DNA of 64,000 nt, from contig NZ_JAPEOR010000001.1 in the NCBI RefSeq assembly GCF_026341125.1, positions 2,542,001 through 2,606,000 of the forward strand, written 5' to 3'. The position numbers and the translations under genes are program-made. Of the stretch, positions 1 through 10,251 are shown one piece after another (position 1 is the first letter of the stretch; each line of letters starts with the position of its first letter). The notes under the pieces are model-generated. The model was not told where the DNA came from, searched no databases, and saw only the letters and a program-made list of their open reading frames with translations. This DNA comes from Streptomyces sp. NBC_01142 (GTDB lineage: Bacteria; Actinomycetota; Actinomycetes; Streptomycetales; Streptomycetaceae).

Positions 1-42
1 CGGTGAAATGAACCCCTGCGACGAAATGGCGCACCACGGAGC

Positions 43-107
43 TCGCCGCGGGCTCGAGCGCGAGTACACCGGACCGTGGTGCAGGCACATCAACGCCGCT
101 TCGAGCC
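43..107 (+). promoter_or_regulatory. Candidate SARP-type activator repeats upstream of the PKS operon
   Basis: Two pairs of degenerate heptamers occur with an exact 11-bp period: TCGCCGC at 43 with TCGAGCG at 54, and TCAACGC at 90 with TCGAGCC at 101. SARP activators of aromatic polyketide clusters (DnrI, ActII-ORF4 type) bind TCGAGC-like direct repeats spaced this way near the -35 position. A TAGGAAC stretch about 6 bp after the second pair could serve as a -10 element. This is inference from pattern; the individual heptamers are imperfect. Confidence 0.4.
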
Positions 108-172
108 GGTCTGTAGGAACGGCTGCGACGGTTCGGGCCACTGGACGGACCAGGTCGTTGAGGAGGCGGGCA

Positions 173-607
173 GTGACCACCGAGATCACGCGCACCGTGC
201 GGGTGCACGCTGACGACGTCGAGGCCAACACCCGGCGCGGCGGCGACATCCGGACGACGCTCAGCCCCAGGACAGTGGGGTGCACTTCCGGATTCGGCGG
301 TGTGCTGACCCTGGAGCCGGGCGACTTCGTAACCGAGCACTACCACCCGTATTCCGAGGAGTTCCTGCATGTCGTCTCCGGTCAGCTGGAGATGACGATG
401 GACGGTCAGCCGATCACGCTGGGTCCCGGCGACTCGCTGCTGGTGCCGATCGGCGTACGCCACCGGCTGGTCAACACCGGCACCGAGACGGCGAGCGGAG
501 CGTTCCACCTCTCACCGCTGGCACCGCGCCCCGAGCTCGGGCATGTGGACACCGAGAAGGTCCAGCGGCCGCAGGAGTCCAACCCCCAGGTGGGCGGTGC
601 CCAGTGA
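173..607 (+). CDS. TcmJ-like cupin, polyketide cyclization-associated protein
   Basis: A 144-residue single-domain cupin. Metal-binding motif 1 is visible as [11 protein letters not shown], and motif 2 as P-I-G-V-R-H-R near the C-terminal third. Small cupins of this type (TcmJ, WhiE ORFII) directly precede the ketosynthase gene in many type II PKS clusters and help shape correct cyclization of the poly-beta-ketone. The GTG at 173 is chosen because GGAGG lies about 8 bases upstream and the family starts here; the open frame runs back to base 8 but that extension does not look like protein. The stop overlaps the next start by 4 bases, so translation is probably coupled. Confidence 0.85.
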   Translation: MTTEITRTVRVHADDVEANTRRGGDIRTTLSPRTVGCTSGFGGVLTLEPGDFVTEHYHPYSEEFLHVVSGQLEMTMDGQPITLGPGDSLLVPIGVRHRLVNTGTETASGAFHLSPLAPRPELGHVDTEKVQRPQESNPQVGGAQ

Positions 608-1881
608 GCCGCAGGGCTGTCATCACCGGTATAGGTGTGGTGGCGCCGGGCGGGGTCGGCAGGGAAGCCTTCTGGGATCTGCTCTCCGCGGGACGCACCG
701 CGACCCGCCGGATCACGCTCTTCGACCCCGGCGCCTTTCGTTCGCAGGTGGCCGCCGAAGCCGACTTCGACCCGGTGACCGCCGGGCTGAACCCCCGCCA
801 GGTCCGCCGGATGGACCGCGCGGCGCAGTTCGCGGTGGTCAGCGCGCGTGAGGCCGTCCAGGACAGCGGCCTCGACTTCGCGAACACCCCGCCCGAGCGC
901 ATCGGGGTGAGCATCGGCAGCGCCGTCGGCTGCACCATGGGACTCGAGGAGGAGTACGTCCTGCTCAGCGACGCCGGCAAGCACTGGCTGGTGGACCACA
1001 CCTATGGAGTGCCGCATCTGTACGGCTACATGGTGCCCAGCACCCTGGCCGTCGAGGTCGCCTGGGAGGTGGGCGCGGAAGGACCCGTCGCCCTGATCTC
1101 CACCGGCTGCACCTCCGGACTCGACTCCATCGGGCACGGTGCCCAGCTCATCGAGGAGGGCACCGCCGATGTCGTGCTGACCGGTGCGACCGACGCCCCG
1201 CTCTCCCCGATCACCGCCGCCTGCTTCGACGCCATCAAGGCGACCTCCCCCAACAACGGCGACCCCGAGCACGCCTCCCGGCCCTTCGACCAGGACCGCG
1301 ACGGCTTCGTCCTCGCGGAGGGGTCCGCCGTCCTCGTCCTGGAGGAGAAGGAGGCCGCGGAGCGCCGCGGCGCCCATGTCTACGGCGAGCTCGTCGGCTT
1401 CGCGGGGCGCAGCAACGCCTTCCACATGACCGGACTGAAGGCGAACGGCCGTGAGATGGCCGAGGCGATCAAGGTGGCCCTGGACCGTGCCCACCTCGCC
1501 CCCACCTCCGTCGACTACATCAACGCCCACGGCTCGGGCACCAAGCAGAACGACCGGCACGAGACCGCGGCCTTCAAGCGCACACTCGGCGGCCACGCGT
1601 ACAAAGTGCCGGTCAGCTCCATCAAGTCGATGGTCGGCCACTCGCTGGGTGCCATCGGCTCCATCGAAGTCGCGGCCTGCGCCCTGGCGCTGGACCGCCA
1701 GGTGGTACCGCCCACCGCGAATCTGCGCACCTCCGACCCGGAGTGCGACCTGGACTATGTGCCGCTGACCGCCCGGGAGCACCGGATGGACGTGGTGCTC
1801 AGCGTCGGCAGCGGCTTCGGCGGCTTCCAGAGCGCCATGCTGCTGGCCCGCCCCGGCGCGGTCGAGTACGGGAGGAGCTGA
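604..1881 (+). CDS. Type II PKS ketosynthase alpha subunit (KS-alpha)
   Basis: A 425-residue condensing enzyme that, with the chain-length factor, extends an ACP-bound starter with malonyl units in the cytoplasm. The catalytic triad is intact: Cys169 in STGCTSG, His309 in NAHGSGT and His346 in VGHSLGA. The GTG start overlaps the cupin stop, and the chain-length factor starts 3 bases after this stop, the standard minimal-PKS arrangement. Neighbouring cupin, ABM and DUF1772 genes point to long-chain pentangular aromatic polyketides rather than anthracyclines or angucyclines, but chain length cannot be read from this subunit. Confidence 0.96.
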   Translation: MSRRAVITGIGVVAPGGVGREAFWDLLSAGRTATRRITLFDPGAFRSQVAAEADFDPVTAGLNPRQVRRMDRAAQFAVVSAREAVQDSGLDFANTPPERIGVSIGSAVGCTMGLEEEYVLLSDAGKHWLVDHTYGVPHLYGYMVPSTLAVEVAWEVGAEGPVALISTGCTSGLDSIGHGAQLIEEGTADVVLTGATDAPLSPITAACFDAIKATSPNNGDPEHASRPFDQDRDGFVLAEGSAVLVLEEKEAAERRGAHVYGELVGFAGRSNAFHMTGLKANGREMAEAIKVALDRAHLAPTSVDYINAHGSGTKQNDRHETAAFKRTLGGHAYKVPVSSIKSMVGHSLGAIGSIEVAACALALDRQVVPPTANLRTSDPECDLDYVPLTAREHRMDVVLSVGSGFGGFQSAMLLARPGAVEYGRS

Positions 1882-1883
1882 CG

Positions 1884-3119
1884 GTGAGCGCTGCCACAGC
1901 ACAGGCCGCCCCGGTCATCACCGGCCTCGGCGTCGTCGCGCCGACCGGGCTGAGCGCCGAGGCCCACTGGTCCGCCGTCCTCGGCGGGAAACCGGCCATC
2001 GGACGGATCAGCCGCTTCGACCCGTCCGCGTACCCGGTGCGGCTGGCGGGCGAGGTGCCCGACTTCGTCACCAAGGAACAGGTGCCCAGCCGGCTGATCC
2101 AGCAGACCGACCGCTGGACCCATCTGGGTCTGTCCGCCGCCGAGGCGGCCATCGTCGACGCGGACGTGAATCCGGCCGAACTGCCCGAGTACGAACTGGC
2201 CGTGGTGACCTCCAGCTCCTCCGGCGGCACCGAGTTCGGCCAGCACGAGATGGAGAACCTCTACCAGCACAACCCCGAGTGGGTCGGCGCCTACCAGTCC
2301 ATCGCCTGGTTCTACGCCGCCACCACCGGACAGGTCTCCATCCGGCACGGCCTGCGCGGCCCGTGCGGAGTGATCTGCTGCGAGCAGGCCGGCGGCCTCG
2401 ACGCCATCGGCCAGGCCCGGCGGCTGATCCGCACCGGCTCGCGTCTCGTCGTCACCGGCGGGACGGACGCCTCGCTGTGCCCGTACGGACTCACCGCGCA
2501 GCTGTCCACGGGCAAGCTCTCCACCGTGCAGGATCCCGCCCGCGCCTATCTGCCCTTCGACACCGAGGCATCCGGCTGTCTGCCCGGCGAGGGCGGCGCG
2601 ATGATCATCGTCGAGAGTGCCGAGGCCGCCGAGGCCCGCGGCGCCCAGAAGATCTACGGCCGAGTACTCGGCTACGCGGCAGGCTTCGACCCTCCTCCAG
2701 GCTCCGAGCGCCCGCCGTCGCTGCGCCGCACCGTCGCCGCCGCACTCGCCGACGCCGGTCTCGAACCCGGCGCCGTGGACGTGGTGTTCGCCGACGCGCT
2801 CGGCGTACCGGCGGACGACCTGGCCGAGTCGGAGGCGCTCGCCCAGATCTTCGGCCCGCGGGGCGTTCCCGTCACCGCGCCCAAGACACTGACCGGCCGG
2901 CTGTACGGCGGGGGCGCGCCCCTCGACGTCGCCACCGCGCTGCTCTCGCTGCGCGACCAGGTGATCCCGCACACCGTGGGACCGACCGCACCCGCCCCCG
3001 GACACGAGATCGACCTGGTGCTCGGCGAACCGCGCCACCAGGAGCTGCGCACCGCGCTCGTCGTCGCCCGCGGGCACGGCGGTTTCAATGCCGCGCTCGT
3101 CCTGGGACGCGCGGACTGA
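1884..3119 (+). CDS. Type II PKS chain-length factor (KS-beta)
   Basis: A 411-residue partner of the KS-alpha protein. The active-site cysteine is replaced by Gln168 in the sequence CCEQAGG, the hallmark of chain-length factors, and the catalytic histidine motifs are lost. It sets the number of malonyl extensions and contributes to chain initiation by decarboxylation of malonyl-ACP. The GTG start lies 3 bases after the KS-alpha stop. In most clusters an ACP gene follows; here the next gene is an aromatase/cyclase only 36 bases downstream, so no ACP is encoded at this position. Confidence 0.95.
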   Translation: MSAATAQAAPVITGLGVVAPTGLSAEAHWSAVLGGKPAIGRISRFDPSAYPVRLAGEVPDFVTKEQVPSRLIQQTDRWTHLGLSAAEAAIVDADVNPAELPEYELAVVTSSSSGGTEFGQHEMENLYQHNPEWVGAYQSIAWFYAATTGQVSIRHGLRGPCGVICCEQAGGLDAIGQARRLIRTGSRLVVTGGTDASLCPYGLTAQLSTGKLSTVQDPARAYLPFDTEASGCLPGEGGAMIIVESAEAAEARGAQKIYGRVLGYAAGFDPPPGSERPPSLRRTVAAALADAGLEPGAVDVVFADALGVPADDLAESEALAQIFGPRGVPVTAPKTLTGRLYGGGAPLDVATALLSLRDQVIPHTVGPTAPAPGHEIDLVLGEPRHQELRTALVVARGHGGFNAALVLGRAD

Positions 3120-3629
<510 letters not shown>

Positions 3630-3633
3630 TCAG

Positions 3634-4095
3634 GTGATCGCCTTTCTGGTCCCCCTGGTCGTCCTGCTCAACGGGCTGGCCGCCGGAGTGCTCTTCGGCA
3701 CCCAGCTCGGCGGCTGGCCGCTGCTCGCCGCACTGCCGGCCGACCGCTATGTGCACGCGCACGCCTTCTTCGCCACGCGCTACGACCCGGCGATGCCGCT
3801 GTGCCTGCTCGGGACGCTGATCGGCGATGCCGTCCTGGCCGTGATCGCCCCGGACGCGGCGGTCCGGGCACTGTTCATCACCGGTGCCGTGCTCGCACTC
3901 GGCACCGTCACCATCTCGCTCACCAAGAACGTCCCCGTCAACAAGTGGATGCAGACCCTCGATCCGGACAACCTGCCGGACGACTTCGAGGAGAAGGACC
4001 CTCGCCGGCACTGGGGCGCCTGGAACCAACGGCGCAGCGTTCTCACCGTGCTCGCACTGCTCGCCAACTGCTCAGCCCTCGCCCTGCTGCTCTGA
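3634..4095 (+). CDS. DUF1772 integral membrane protein (anthrone-oxygenase-like)
   Basis: A 153-residue protein with about four hydrophobic segments (N-terminal, residues near 55-80, 80-100 and the C-terminal end) and the conserved core [13 protein letters not shown]1772 includes fungal anthrone oxygenases such as HypC, and actinobacterial members occur in aromatic polyketide clusters, so a role in oxidizing an anthrone-like intermediate to a quinone is plausible but not proven. The GTG start is chosen because it gives the full first membrane segment and lies 4 bases after the cyclase stop. Confidence 0.7.
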   Translation: MIAFLVPLVVLLNGLAAGVLFGTQLGGWPLLAALPADRYVHAHAFFATRYDPAMPLCLLGTLIGDAVLAVIAPDAAVRALFITGAVLALGTVTISLTKNVPVNKWMQTLDPDNLPDDFEEKDPRRHWGAWNQRRSVLTVLALLANCSALALLL

Positions 4096-4114
4096 ACCCT
4101 TGTGGAGGAATTCC

Positions 4115-4867
4115 ATGGATCTCGGCCTTACGGGCAAGAAAGCCCTGGTCACCGGAGGTACCCGAGGCGTCGGCCGGGGCATCGTCATGGCGCTGGCCCA
4201 GGCCGGCGTCGATGTCCTGACCTGCTATCAGAACTCCAGCGACGCCGTGACATCACTGGAGAAGGAACTCAAGGAGACCGGCGGCAACCACCACGTCGTC
4301 AAGGCGGACGTCTCCGACCCCGCCGATGTCGCCGCCCTGCTGGCGCAGGCCAAGGCGCAGTACGGCCGCCTCGATCTCGTGGTGAACAATGCCGGTGCCA
4401 TCAGCCACATCCCGTACGCGGAGCTGCCGTTCGACGAGTGGCGCCGGATCATCGACACCAACATCACCGGAACCCATCTGGTGATCCAGAACGCCCTGCC
4501 GCTGCTGCGCAGGGGCTCCTCGGTGGTCACCATCGGCTCCAAGGCCGTCGAGGCAGGCATCCCGCTGCGCTCCCACTACACCACCACCAAGGCGGCCGTC
4601 GTCGGTCTGAACCGGTCCCTGGCCAAGGAGTTCGGCGGCAAGGGCATCCGCTTCAACGTCGTCGCACTCGGCGTCATCGAGACCGAGAACCTGCGCAAGC
4701 TGCCCGCGGACCAGCAGCAGCTGATGATCGAGCGGTACAGCGCCAAGACCGCGCTGGGCCGGCTCGGCACCCCCGACGAGGTCGCGGGCGCGATCCTCTG
4801 GCTCGCCAGCGATCTGTCCCGGTACGTCACCGGGTCCACCATCGGAGTCGACGGAGGGATCTCCTGA
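4115..4867 (+). CDS. SDR-family polyketide ketoreductase
   Basis: A 250-residue FabG-like short-chain dehydrogenase. The NADPH motif [10 protein letters not shown] lies at residues 13-22, NNAG follows in the middle, and the catalytic Tyr155-x-x-x-Lys159 is seen in HYTTTK. In pentangular polyphenol clusters such reductases act on one carbonyl of the nascent chain or a later ring ketone. GGAGG precedes the ATG. The stop overlaps the next start (TGATG), so it is coupled to the ABM gene. Confidence 0.88.
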   Translation: MDLGLTGKKALVTGGTRGVGRGIVMALAQAGVDVLTCYQNSSDAVTSLEKELKETGGNHHVVKADVSDPADVAALLAQAKAQYGRLDLVVNNAGAISHIPYAELPFDEWRRIIDTNITGTHLVIQNALPLLRRGSSVVTIGSKAVEAGIPLRSHYTTTKAAVVGLNRSLAKEFGGKGIRFNVVALGVIETENLRKLPADQQQLMIERYSAKTALGRLGTPDEVAGAILWLASDLSRYVTGSTIGVDGGIS

Positions 4868-5211
4868 TGAGCAACACCACGGGTAACGAGGGCGCGTTCC
4901 GGGTCCTTCTCCGGATGGAGATCAACCCGGGCCTGGAGGCCGACTTCGAGAAGGCCTGGCGCGGCAGCACCGAGGCGGTCACCGGCCACCCCGCCTGCCT
5001 GGGCCAGTGGCTGTCGAAGGACAACGACGAGGAAAGCGTCTACTTCATCGTCAGCGACTGGACCGACGAGCCCGGCTTCCGCGAGTTCGAGACCAGCGAT
5101 GCCCATCTCGCCCACCGCGAACGGCTCCACCCCTACCGCGGCAAGGGCTCGTTCAACACCATGCAGGTGGTCGCCCACATCGAGGGCAAGGCGTCCTCGC
5201 ATGCCGCATGA
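4867..5211 (+). CDS. ABM-domain monooxygenase/cyclase 1
   Basis: A 114-residue single ferredoxin-like alpha/beta-barrel (antibiotic biosynthesis monooxygenase) protein. ABM proteins of type II PKS clusters either insert oxygen without a cofactor, as in ActVA-Orf6, or act as cyclases of the TcmI/BenH type. Typical core segments are FRVLLRMEI at the N-terminus and VYFIVSDWTDE in the middle. It is clearly paralogous to the N-terminal domain of the fusion protein at 35758-37230. It overlaps the ketoreductase stop and is overlapped for 11 bases by the following ABM gene. Confidence 0.82.
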   Translation: MSNTTGNEGAFRVLLRMEINPGLEADFEKAWRGSTEAVTGHPACLGQWLSKDNDEESVYFIVSDWTDEPGFREFETSDAHLAHRERLHPYRGKGSFNTMQVVAHIEGKASSHAA

Positions 5212-5512
5212 GGTGCGGGTGCTGGTCCACCAGGCGGCCCACGACGACGAGCAGCTGCACGCGGTACGTGCCGCGTACCACCTGGTCAGCAAGCGGATGG
5301 CGGGGGTGCCCGGGATGCTCGGCAACGAGCTTCTGCGCTCCCCGCTGGACCCCACCGCGCTCGTCGTCGTGAGCCGCTGGGCGGATCTGGCCGCCTTCCG
5401 GCACTGGGAAGAGGGCGCCGAACACCGCGAGGACACCGCGCCCCTGCGCCCGTACCGCGACACCCGGCTCGCCGCGCCGTTCGGCATCTACGAGGTGGAG
5501 GCGGCCTACTGA
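5201..5512 (+). CDS. ABM-domain monooxygenase/cyclase 2
   Basis: A 103-residue second ABM-fold protein, more divergent than the first (HEVRVLVHQAAHDD start, VVVSRWADLAAFRHW core). Its ATG at 5201 lies inside the end of the previous gene, an overlap of 11 bases, so the two are probably made together; paired ABM proteins can form one functional heterodimeric barrel set. Role in ring oxidation or cyclization is inferred from family and context. It is the last gene before a 182-base gap and the carboxylase genes. Confidence 0.78.
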   Translation: MPHEVRVLVHQAAHDDEQLHAVRAAYHLVSKRMAGVPGMLGNELLRSPLDPTALVVVSRWADLAAFRHWEEGAEHREDTAPLRPYRDTRLAAPFGIYEVEAAY

Positions 5513-5517
5513 GGGCC

Positions 5518-5620
5518 GGGGTCTCTCTTCCGGATCCTGCCGGTCTCGCACGCCCCGGCACGCACCCCCTAGGGGGCCCCACGCCGCGTTGCCGTCAGTC
5601 GCCGGCGCTCCGCGTGGACT
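5518..5620. repeat. Dispersed intergenic repeat, copy A
   Basis: This stretch is similar to 37680-37783. The best block, 5586-5620 against 37734-37768, matches at 32 of 35 positions by eye, and similarity extends leftwards with an extra insertion here that contains the 12-bp palindrome CCCCCTAGGGGG at 5565-5576. It lies in the gap between the second ABM gene and the carboxyltransferase gene. It may act as a transcript-end structure or be a relic of a small mobile repeat. Confidence 0.55.
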
Positions 5621-5694
5621 CTTCCTCCGCCTTGCGATCGCACGCACCAGACCCCGCTCCTGATCCGGCCTGATCCGAAAGAGAGGCCCTGCAG

Positions 5695-7392
5695 ATGACC
5701 ACCACCGTTCAACCCGCCGGCAAGGCCAACGCCGCCGCCGGCGAGCAGGCGGCATGGGTCTCCTGCTCCGGCTGCCGCTCCCTGGTCTACGGCAAGCGCT
5801 ACACGCGTCTGCTGCGTGTCTGCCCGGATTGCGGGGCGCACGCCCGGCTCGACGCACCCCGCCGCATCGAGCAGCTCTTCGACCCGGGCAGCACGGAACC
5901 GGTACCCGTACCGGACACCCAGCTCAACCCACTGGACTTCGTCGACCAATACCCGTACGCGGAACGGCTGCAGCAGGCCAGGGCGCGCACCGGGCAGCAG
6001 GATGCCGTCCTCGTGGTCCGCGGCCGGATCGAGGGGCGGCCGCTCGTCGCCGCCGTCATGGACTTCCGCTTCTTCGGTGGCAGCCTGGGTGTCGCGGCGG
6101 GCGAGGCGATCACCACGGCCGCCGAGACCGCGCTGCACGAGCGCGTACCGCTGCTGATCGTCACCGCCTCCGGCGGCGCACGCATGCAGGAGGGCGCGCT
6201 CTCCCTGATGCAGATGGCCAAGACGAGCAACGCGCTGGCCGAGCTCGACGAGGCCGGACTGCTCACCGTCACCCTGGTCACCGACCCGACGTACGGCGGG
6301 GTCGCAGCCTCCTTCGCGACCCTCTCCGACGTGGTGGTCGCCGAACCGGGCGCCCGGATGGGCTTCGCGGGACCGCGGGTCATCGAACAGACGATCGGGC
6401 AGCAGCTCCCCGACGGCTTCCAGACCGCCGAATTCCTGCTGGAGCACGGCCTGGTGGACGATGTCTGGCCGCGTACCGAACTGCGCGCGCGGCTCAGCCG
6501 GCTGCTCATGGTGGCCGAGACGCCCGGCCCCGACTGGGGCGCCGGCGAACAGGACCCTGTCGTCCGCGACAGCCAGCTCCTCGACCAGCTCCCGGCCTGG
6601 GACTGCGTCCAGCTGGCCCGCGAGGCCGGCCGGCCCACGGCGCTGGAGCACATCGGCTACTGGCTGGACGGCTTCGTCGAACTGCACGGTGACCGGGCGG
6701 GCGAGGAATGCCCGGCGGTTGTCGGCGGCCTCGGCCGGCTCGACGGACTGCCCGTCATGGTGATCGGCCATCAGAAGGGCCACACCACCGCCGAGCTCGT
6801 CCGCCGCAACTTCGGCATGCCCTCACCGGCCGGCTACCGCAAGACCGCCCGGCTGATGCGGCTCGCCGCCAAGCTGGGCATCCCGGTGGTGACGCTGATC
6901 GACACCCCCGGCGCGTACCCCGGCCTCACCGCCGAGGAGAAGGGCCAGTCCAACGCCATCGCGGAGAACCTTCGGCTGATGGGCTCACTGCCCGTGCCGG
7001 TGGTGGCCGTGGTGACCGGAGAGGGCGGCAGCGGGGGAGCGCTCGCGCTCGGCGTCGCCGACCGGGTGCTGATGTGCGCCAACGCCACCTACTCGGTGAT
7101 CAGCCCGGAGGGGTGCGCGGCGATCCTCTGGAAGAACGCGGCGGAGGCCGCCGTGGCAGCCGACGAACTCGCCCTGGACGCCGCCTCCTTGCTGCGTCTG
7201 GGCGTGGTCGACGGAGTGATCCCGGAGCCCGAGGGCGGCGGGCACACCAACACCACCGCGATGAGCGACGCCGTGCGCCGCGCGGCCGTCGTGGCGCTGC
7301 GCGAACTGCGGGGCGTCACCGTGTCACCCGCCACGCGCCGAAGGCGTTTCCGTGCCTTCGGGCTGGCTCACGACCTGGGATCACGGACGTGA
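5695..7392 (+). CDS. Acetyl-CoA carboxylase carboxyltransferase, fused beta-alpha subunits
   Basis: A 565-residue protein joining an AccD-like half (residues about 15-280, with a Cys4 zinc motif C-x2-C then C-x2-C near residues 20-45) to an AccA-like half (about 285-550, containing [13 protein letters not shown] and [12 protein letters not shown]). It transfers the carboxyl group from biotin to acetyl-CoA, giving malonyl-CoA for the polyketide. The fusion is the usual form in many aromatic polyketide clusters, while housekeeping actinobacterial carboxylases use a different subunit design. The ATG is preceded by GAAAGAGAGG. It is followed by the biotin carrier and biotin carboxylase genes, so all three catalytic parts are supplied. 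Confidence 0.92.
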   Translation: MTTTVQPAGKANAAAGEQAAWVSCSGCRSLVYGKRYTRLLRVCPDCGAHARLDAPRRIEQLFDPGSTEPVPVPDTQLNPLDFVDQYPYAERLQQARARTGQQDAVLVVRGRIEGRPLVAAVMDFRFFGGSLGVAAGEAITTAAETALHERVPLLIVTASGGARMQEGALSLMQMAKTSNALAELDEAGLLTVTLVTDPTYGGVAASFATLSDVVVAEPGARMGFAGPRVIEQTIGQQLPDGFQTAEFLLEHGLVDDVWPRTELRARLSRLLMVAETPGPDWGAGEQDPVVRDSQLLDQLPAWDCVQLAREAGRPTALEHIGYWLDGFVELHGDRAGEECPAVVGGLGRLDGLPVMVIGHQKGHTTAELVRRNFGMPSPAGYRKTARLMRLAAKLGIPVVTLIDTPGAYPGLTAEEKGQSNAIAENLRLMGSLPVPVVAVVTGEGGSGGALALGVADRVLMCANATYSVISPEGCAAILWKNAAEAAVAADELALDAASLLRLGVVDGVIPEPEGGGHTNTTAMSDAVRRAAVVALRELRGVTVSPATRRRRFRAFGLAHDLGSRT

Positions 7393-7433
7393 CCAGGCAC
7401 AACGGCAACGGCAGGTACTACGGAGAGAGACCG

Positions 7434-7961
7434 ATGAACGAAGTGACCAAGGAGAGTCTCACCGCCACCAGGACCGGCGATCCGCTCGCCGGCCTGGACT
7501 ACGACACCAGTGCCCTCGCTCTCACCGACATCTGCCGCAGCATCGCGGACGTGGTACGAGTCGGCTCCCGCCATCCGCGCCGCGTACGGGTCACCCTGGG
7601 CGCGGCCAGCATCGAGGTGGAATGGGAGGAGGGACAGGCACCCACCGCCCGCGAGCCCGTCGCCGCACCGGCCGCCGAGGAGGAGTCGGTCGACGGGTAC
7701 CACGAGTGCGCACCCCTGGTGGGCACGTTCTATGTGGCCCCCTCACCCGGCTCCCCGCCCTTCGTCCGCCCCGGCGACCGCGTCGAGGTGGGCCAGCAGC
7801 TCGGCATCATCGAAGCGATGAAACTGATGAACCCGCTCGAGGCCACCAGGGCAGGACGGGTGGTCGAAGTCCTGGCCGGCGACGGCAGCCCGGTGGAGTA
7901 CGGCCAGCCGCTCGTGCTCCTCGATGCCGAGGAGCCCACGGGCCGGGCCGGGGAGGAATGA
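7434..7961 (+). CDS. accB: Biotin carboxyl carrier protein of acetyl-CoA carboxylase
   Basis: A 175-residue AccB with a variable N-terminal half, a Pro/Ala/Glu linker at about residues 63-85, and a C-terminal biotinyl domain carrying the EAMKLMN motif whose lysine is biotinylated. It moves carboxybiotin between the biotin carboxylase and the carboxyltransferase encoded on either side. The ATG follows GGAGAGAG. The stop overlaps the next start by 4 bases (ATGA), implying coupled translation with AccC. Confidence 0.92.
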   Translation: MNEVTKESLTATRTGDPLAGLDYDTSALALTDICRSIADVVRVGSRHPRRVRVTLGAASIEVEWEEGQAPTAREPVAAPAAEEESVDGYHECAPLVGTFYVAPSPGSPPFVRPGDRVEVGQQLGIIEAMKLMNPLEATRAGRVVEVLAGDGSPVEYGQPLVLLDAEEPTGRAGEE

Positions 7962-9307
7962 CCGTGGTCTTCGAGACGATCCTGGTGGCCAACCGGGGCG
8001 AGATCGCCCTGCGGGTGATCAGGACCTGCAAGGAGATGGGCATCCGCACCGTCGCCGTGCACTCCACCGCCGACAAGGACAGCGCCCATGTACGCGCCGC
8101 CGACGCGGCCGTGCAGATCGGCCCCGGCATGCCCCGCAAGAGCTATCTGTCCGCGCCCGCGGTGATCGAGGCGGCACTGCGCACCGGGGCGGACGCCATC
8201 CACCCCGGTTACGGGTTTCTGTCCGAGGATCCCGACTTCGCCGAGATCTGCGCCGACAACGGGCTGGTGTTCATCGGCCCGCGGCCCGAAGTGCTCGCGC
8301 GCCTCGGCGACAAGTCCGTGGCCAGGGAACTGATGACCGACGCCGGACTGCCCGTACTGCCCGGCAGCCCCGGCACGGTCGACAGCGCCGCCGAGGCGAC
8401 GGACCTTGCGGCCCGGATCGGCTTCCCGCTGATCATCAAGGCCGCCGCGGGCGGCGGCGGGCGCGGGATGACCGTCGTACGCCGGCAGAGCGAACTGCTG
8501 CCGGCCTACCGTCAGACCAGGGCCACCGCCCAGGCGGTCTTCGGCGACAACCGCGTCTATCTGGAACGCTTCTGCGACAGCGCCCGCCATATCGAGGTCC
8601 AGGTCCTCGCGGACGGCCACGGCAGCGTGCTGCACCTCGGCGAGCGCGACTGTTCCGTACAGCGCCGGCACCAGAAGCTCATCGAGGAGAGCCCGGGCCC
8701 CGGACTGCACAAGGAGCTCACGGCCGCGATGGCCCGCGCCGCCGTGCGCGGCGCCCGGGCCGTCGGCTACACCGGTGCGGGCACCTTCGAATTCCTCGTC
8801 CACGACGAGGGGTTCTCCTTCATGGAGATGAACTGCCGTATCCAGGTGGAGCATCCGGTGACCGAGGCCGTCTTCGGCGTCGATCTCGTACGCGAGCAGA
8901 TCCTGGTCGCCGCCGGCCGGGCCCTCGGCTTCGCCCAGGAGGATCTCGTACCGCGGGGCGCGGCCGTCGAATGCCGGGTCAACGCCGAGGACCCGGCGCG
9001 CAACTTCGCGCCGTGCCCCGGCACGCTGGAGGAGTTCGTGCCGCCCGGCGGCCCCTTCGTCCGGGTGGACACCCACGGCTACGCGGGCTGGCGGGTGCCC
9101 TCGCAGTACGACTCCCTGCTCGCGAAGGTGATCACCTGGGCGCCGGAACGGGACCAGGCCCTGGACCGGATGGACCGGTCGCTGGCGGAGTTCCGGATCG
9201 CCGGGCCCGGGGTGCACACCACCATTCCGCTGTTGCGGGAGGTGCTCGCCGATCCGGCCTTCCGCAACGGCAAGCACGACACCTCGTTCCTCGACACCCG
9301 CCCCTGA
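7958..9307 (+). CDS. accC: Biotin carboxylase subunit of acetyl-CoA carboxylase
   Basis: A 449-residue stand-alone AccC of normal length. The N-terminal segment ILVANRGEIALRVIR, the glycine-rich ATP-grasp loop (AAAGGGGRGM, near residues 160-170) and the catalytic region EMNCRIQVEHPVTE are all present. It carboxylates the biotin on the upstream carrier with ATP and bicarbonate. It is separated from the converging SDR gene by a strong hairpin at 9317-9358. Confidence 0.94.
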   Translation: MTVVFETILVANRGEIALRVIRTCKEMGIRTVAVHSTADKDSAHVRAADAAVQIGPGMPRKSYLSAPAVIEAALRTGADAIHPGYGFLSEDPDFAEICADNGLVFIGPRPEVLARLGDKSVARELMTDAGLPVLPGSPGTVDSAAEATDLAARIGFPLIIKAAAGGGGRGMTVVRRQSELLPAYRQTRATAQAVFGDNRVYLERFCDSARHIEVQVLADGHGSVLHLGERDCSVQRRHQKLIEESPGPGLHKELTAAMARAAVRGARAVGYTGAGTFEFLVHDEGFSFMEMNCRIQVEHPVTEAVFGVDLVREQILVAAGRALGFAQEDLVPRGAAVECRVNAEDPARNFAPCPGTLEEFVPPGGPFVRVDTHGYAGWRVPSQYDSLLAKVITWAPERDQALDRMDRSLAEFRIAGPGVHTTIPLLREVLADPAFRNGKHDTSFLDTRP

Positions 9308-9316
9308 GACCGAAAA

Positions 9317-9358
9317 CCCCGGCGGGCCCCGACAGCACGCTGTCGGGGCCCGCCGGGG
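9317..9358. terminator. Bidirectional hairpin terminator between accC and the SDR gene
   Basis: A perfect 20-bp inverted repeat (arms 9317-9336 and 9339-9358) separated by 2 bases, preceded by AAAA, so that the SDR-side transcript ends in U residues. It lies between two converging genes and should terminate both. Confidence 0.85.
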
Positions 9359-9415
9359 TGTGCTCGGCTCACTCGGGCGACTCCCTCGCGTGGCGGTGTG
9401 CGGTCAGGACTCTCC

Positions 9416-10102
9416 TCACCAGCCGACGACACTGTCGCGGCGGAAGAGAACCCCGGAAGGCCCGTCGTCGGGGAGGCTCGCCGCATGGGCGACGGCCTCG
9501 GCCGCAACCTCGGGGGACTGCTCGGCCTCCGGCCGCATCCGGGTGCGCACCAGCCCGGGGTTGACCGCGTTGACCAGGACGCCCGTGCCCTCCGTCTCCT
9601 TGGCCAGCATCACGGTGAGGGCGTTCAGCGAGGCCTTGGAGACCGAGTACGCAGGGCACTGAGGGGCGATGCCGATGGTGAACGTGCCGGTGCCGCTGGA
9701 GACGTTCACGATCCGGCCCCAGCCGCGCCGGACCATCGCCGGCACATACGCCTGCGCGACCCGCCAGGACCCCAGCAGATTCACCGCGAGGGTCTGCTCC
9801 ACCAGGTCGAGAGGGATCGCGGAGGGGGTGTTGCCCCAGTCCAGCTGTACGCCCGCGTTGTTGACCAGGATGTCGACCGGGCCCGTGCCCGCGGCGGCGC
9901 GTGCCACCGAGTCCGGGTCGGTGATGTCCAGGGCGACACCGACGGCGCCCTCGCCCAGTGCGGCTGCGGTCTTGCCGGCCGCCTCCTCCTCACGCGCCGC
10001 GACGAGGACGCGATGGCCCCGAGCGTGCATCAGGGCCGCGACCGCGAGCCCCAGTCCACGATTGCCGCCGGTCACCAGCACGGTGCGGGAAACAGTGGCC
10101 AT
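9416..10102 (-). CDS. SDR-family oxidoreductase
   Basis: A 228-residue short-chain dehydrogenase with the Rossmann motif TGGNRGLGLA, NNAG, and the catalytic Tyr-x-x-x-Lys in AYSVSKAS. It is distinct from the ketoreductase of the PKS operon and probably reduces or dehydrogenates a tailored intermediate. The start at 10102 is chosen for the GGAAGG 8 bases upstream; a longer frame extends 29 codons upstream without such support. A hairpin at 10207-10240 separates it from the upstream monooxygenase gene, suggesting its own promoter in 10103-10206. Confidence 0.82.
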   Translation of the reverse strand: MATVSRTVLVTGGNRGLGLAVAALMHARGHRVLVAAREEEAAGKTAAALGEGAVGVALDITDPDSVARAAAGTGPVDILVNNAGVQLDWGNTPSAIPLDLVEQTLAVNLLGSWRVAQAYVPAMVRRGWGRIVNVSSGTGTFTIGIAPQCPAYSVSKASLNALTVMLAKETEGTGVLVNAVNPGLVRTRMRPEAEQSPEVAAEAVAHAASLPDDGPSGVLFRRDSVVGW

Positions 10103-10206
10103 GACAGATGCCTTCCGGGAGTCGGGTCGGTGTGCGGGCCGAGAGTGGCAGCGGCTGCTGGAAGGGGACTCGAGACCCGGCAGGCGCATGGGACGGCGCC
10201 AGACGA

Positions 10207-10240
10207 GGGCCCGGCACCCCGGGGCAGGGGTGCCGGGCCC
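10207..10240. terminator. Hairpin downstream of FAD monooxygenase 1
   Basis: A 14-bp perfect inverted repeat (10207-10220 and 10227-10240) with a 6-base loop lies 11 bases beyond the stop of the minus-strand monooxygenase. No clear U run follows, as is common for streptomycete terminators. Confidence 0.7.
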
Positions 10241-10251
10241 GTGGAGCAGTT

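Noticed and set aside
8..172. N-terminal extension of the cupin back to base 8
   Set aside because: The extra 55 residues do not resemble cupin sequence and would cover the regulatory repeats; GGAGG before the GTG at 173 fits better.
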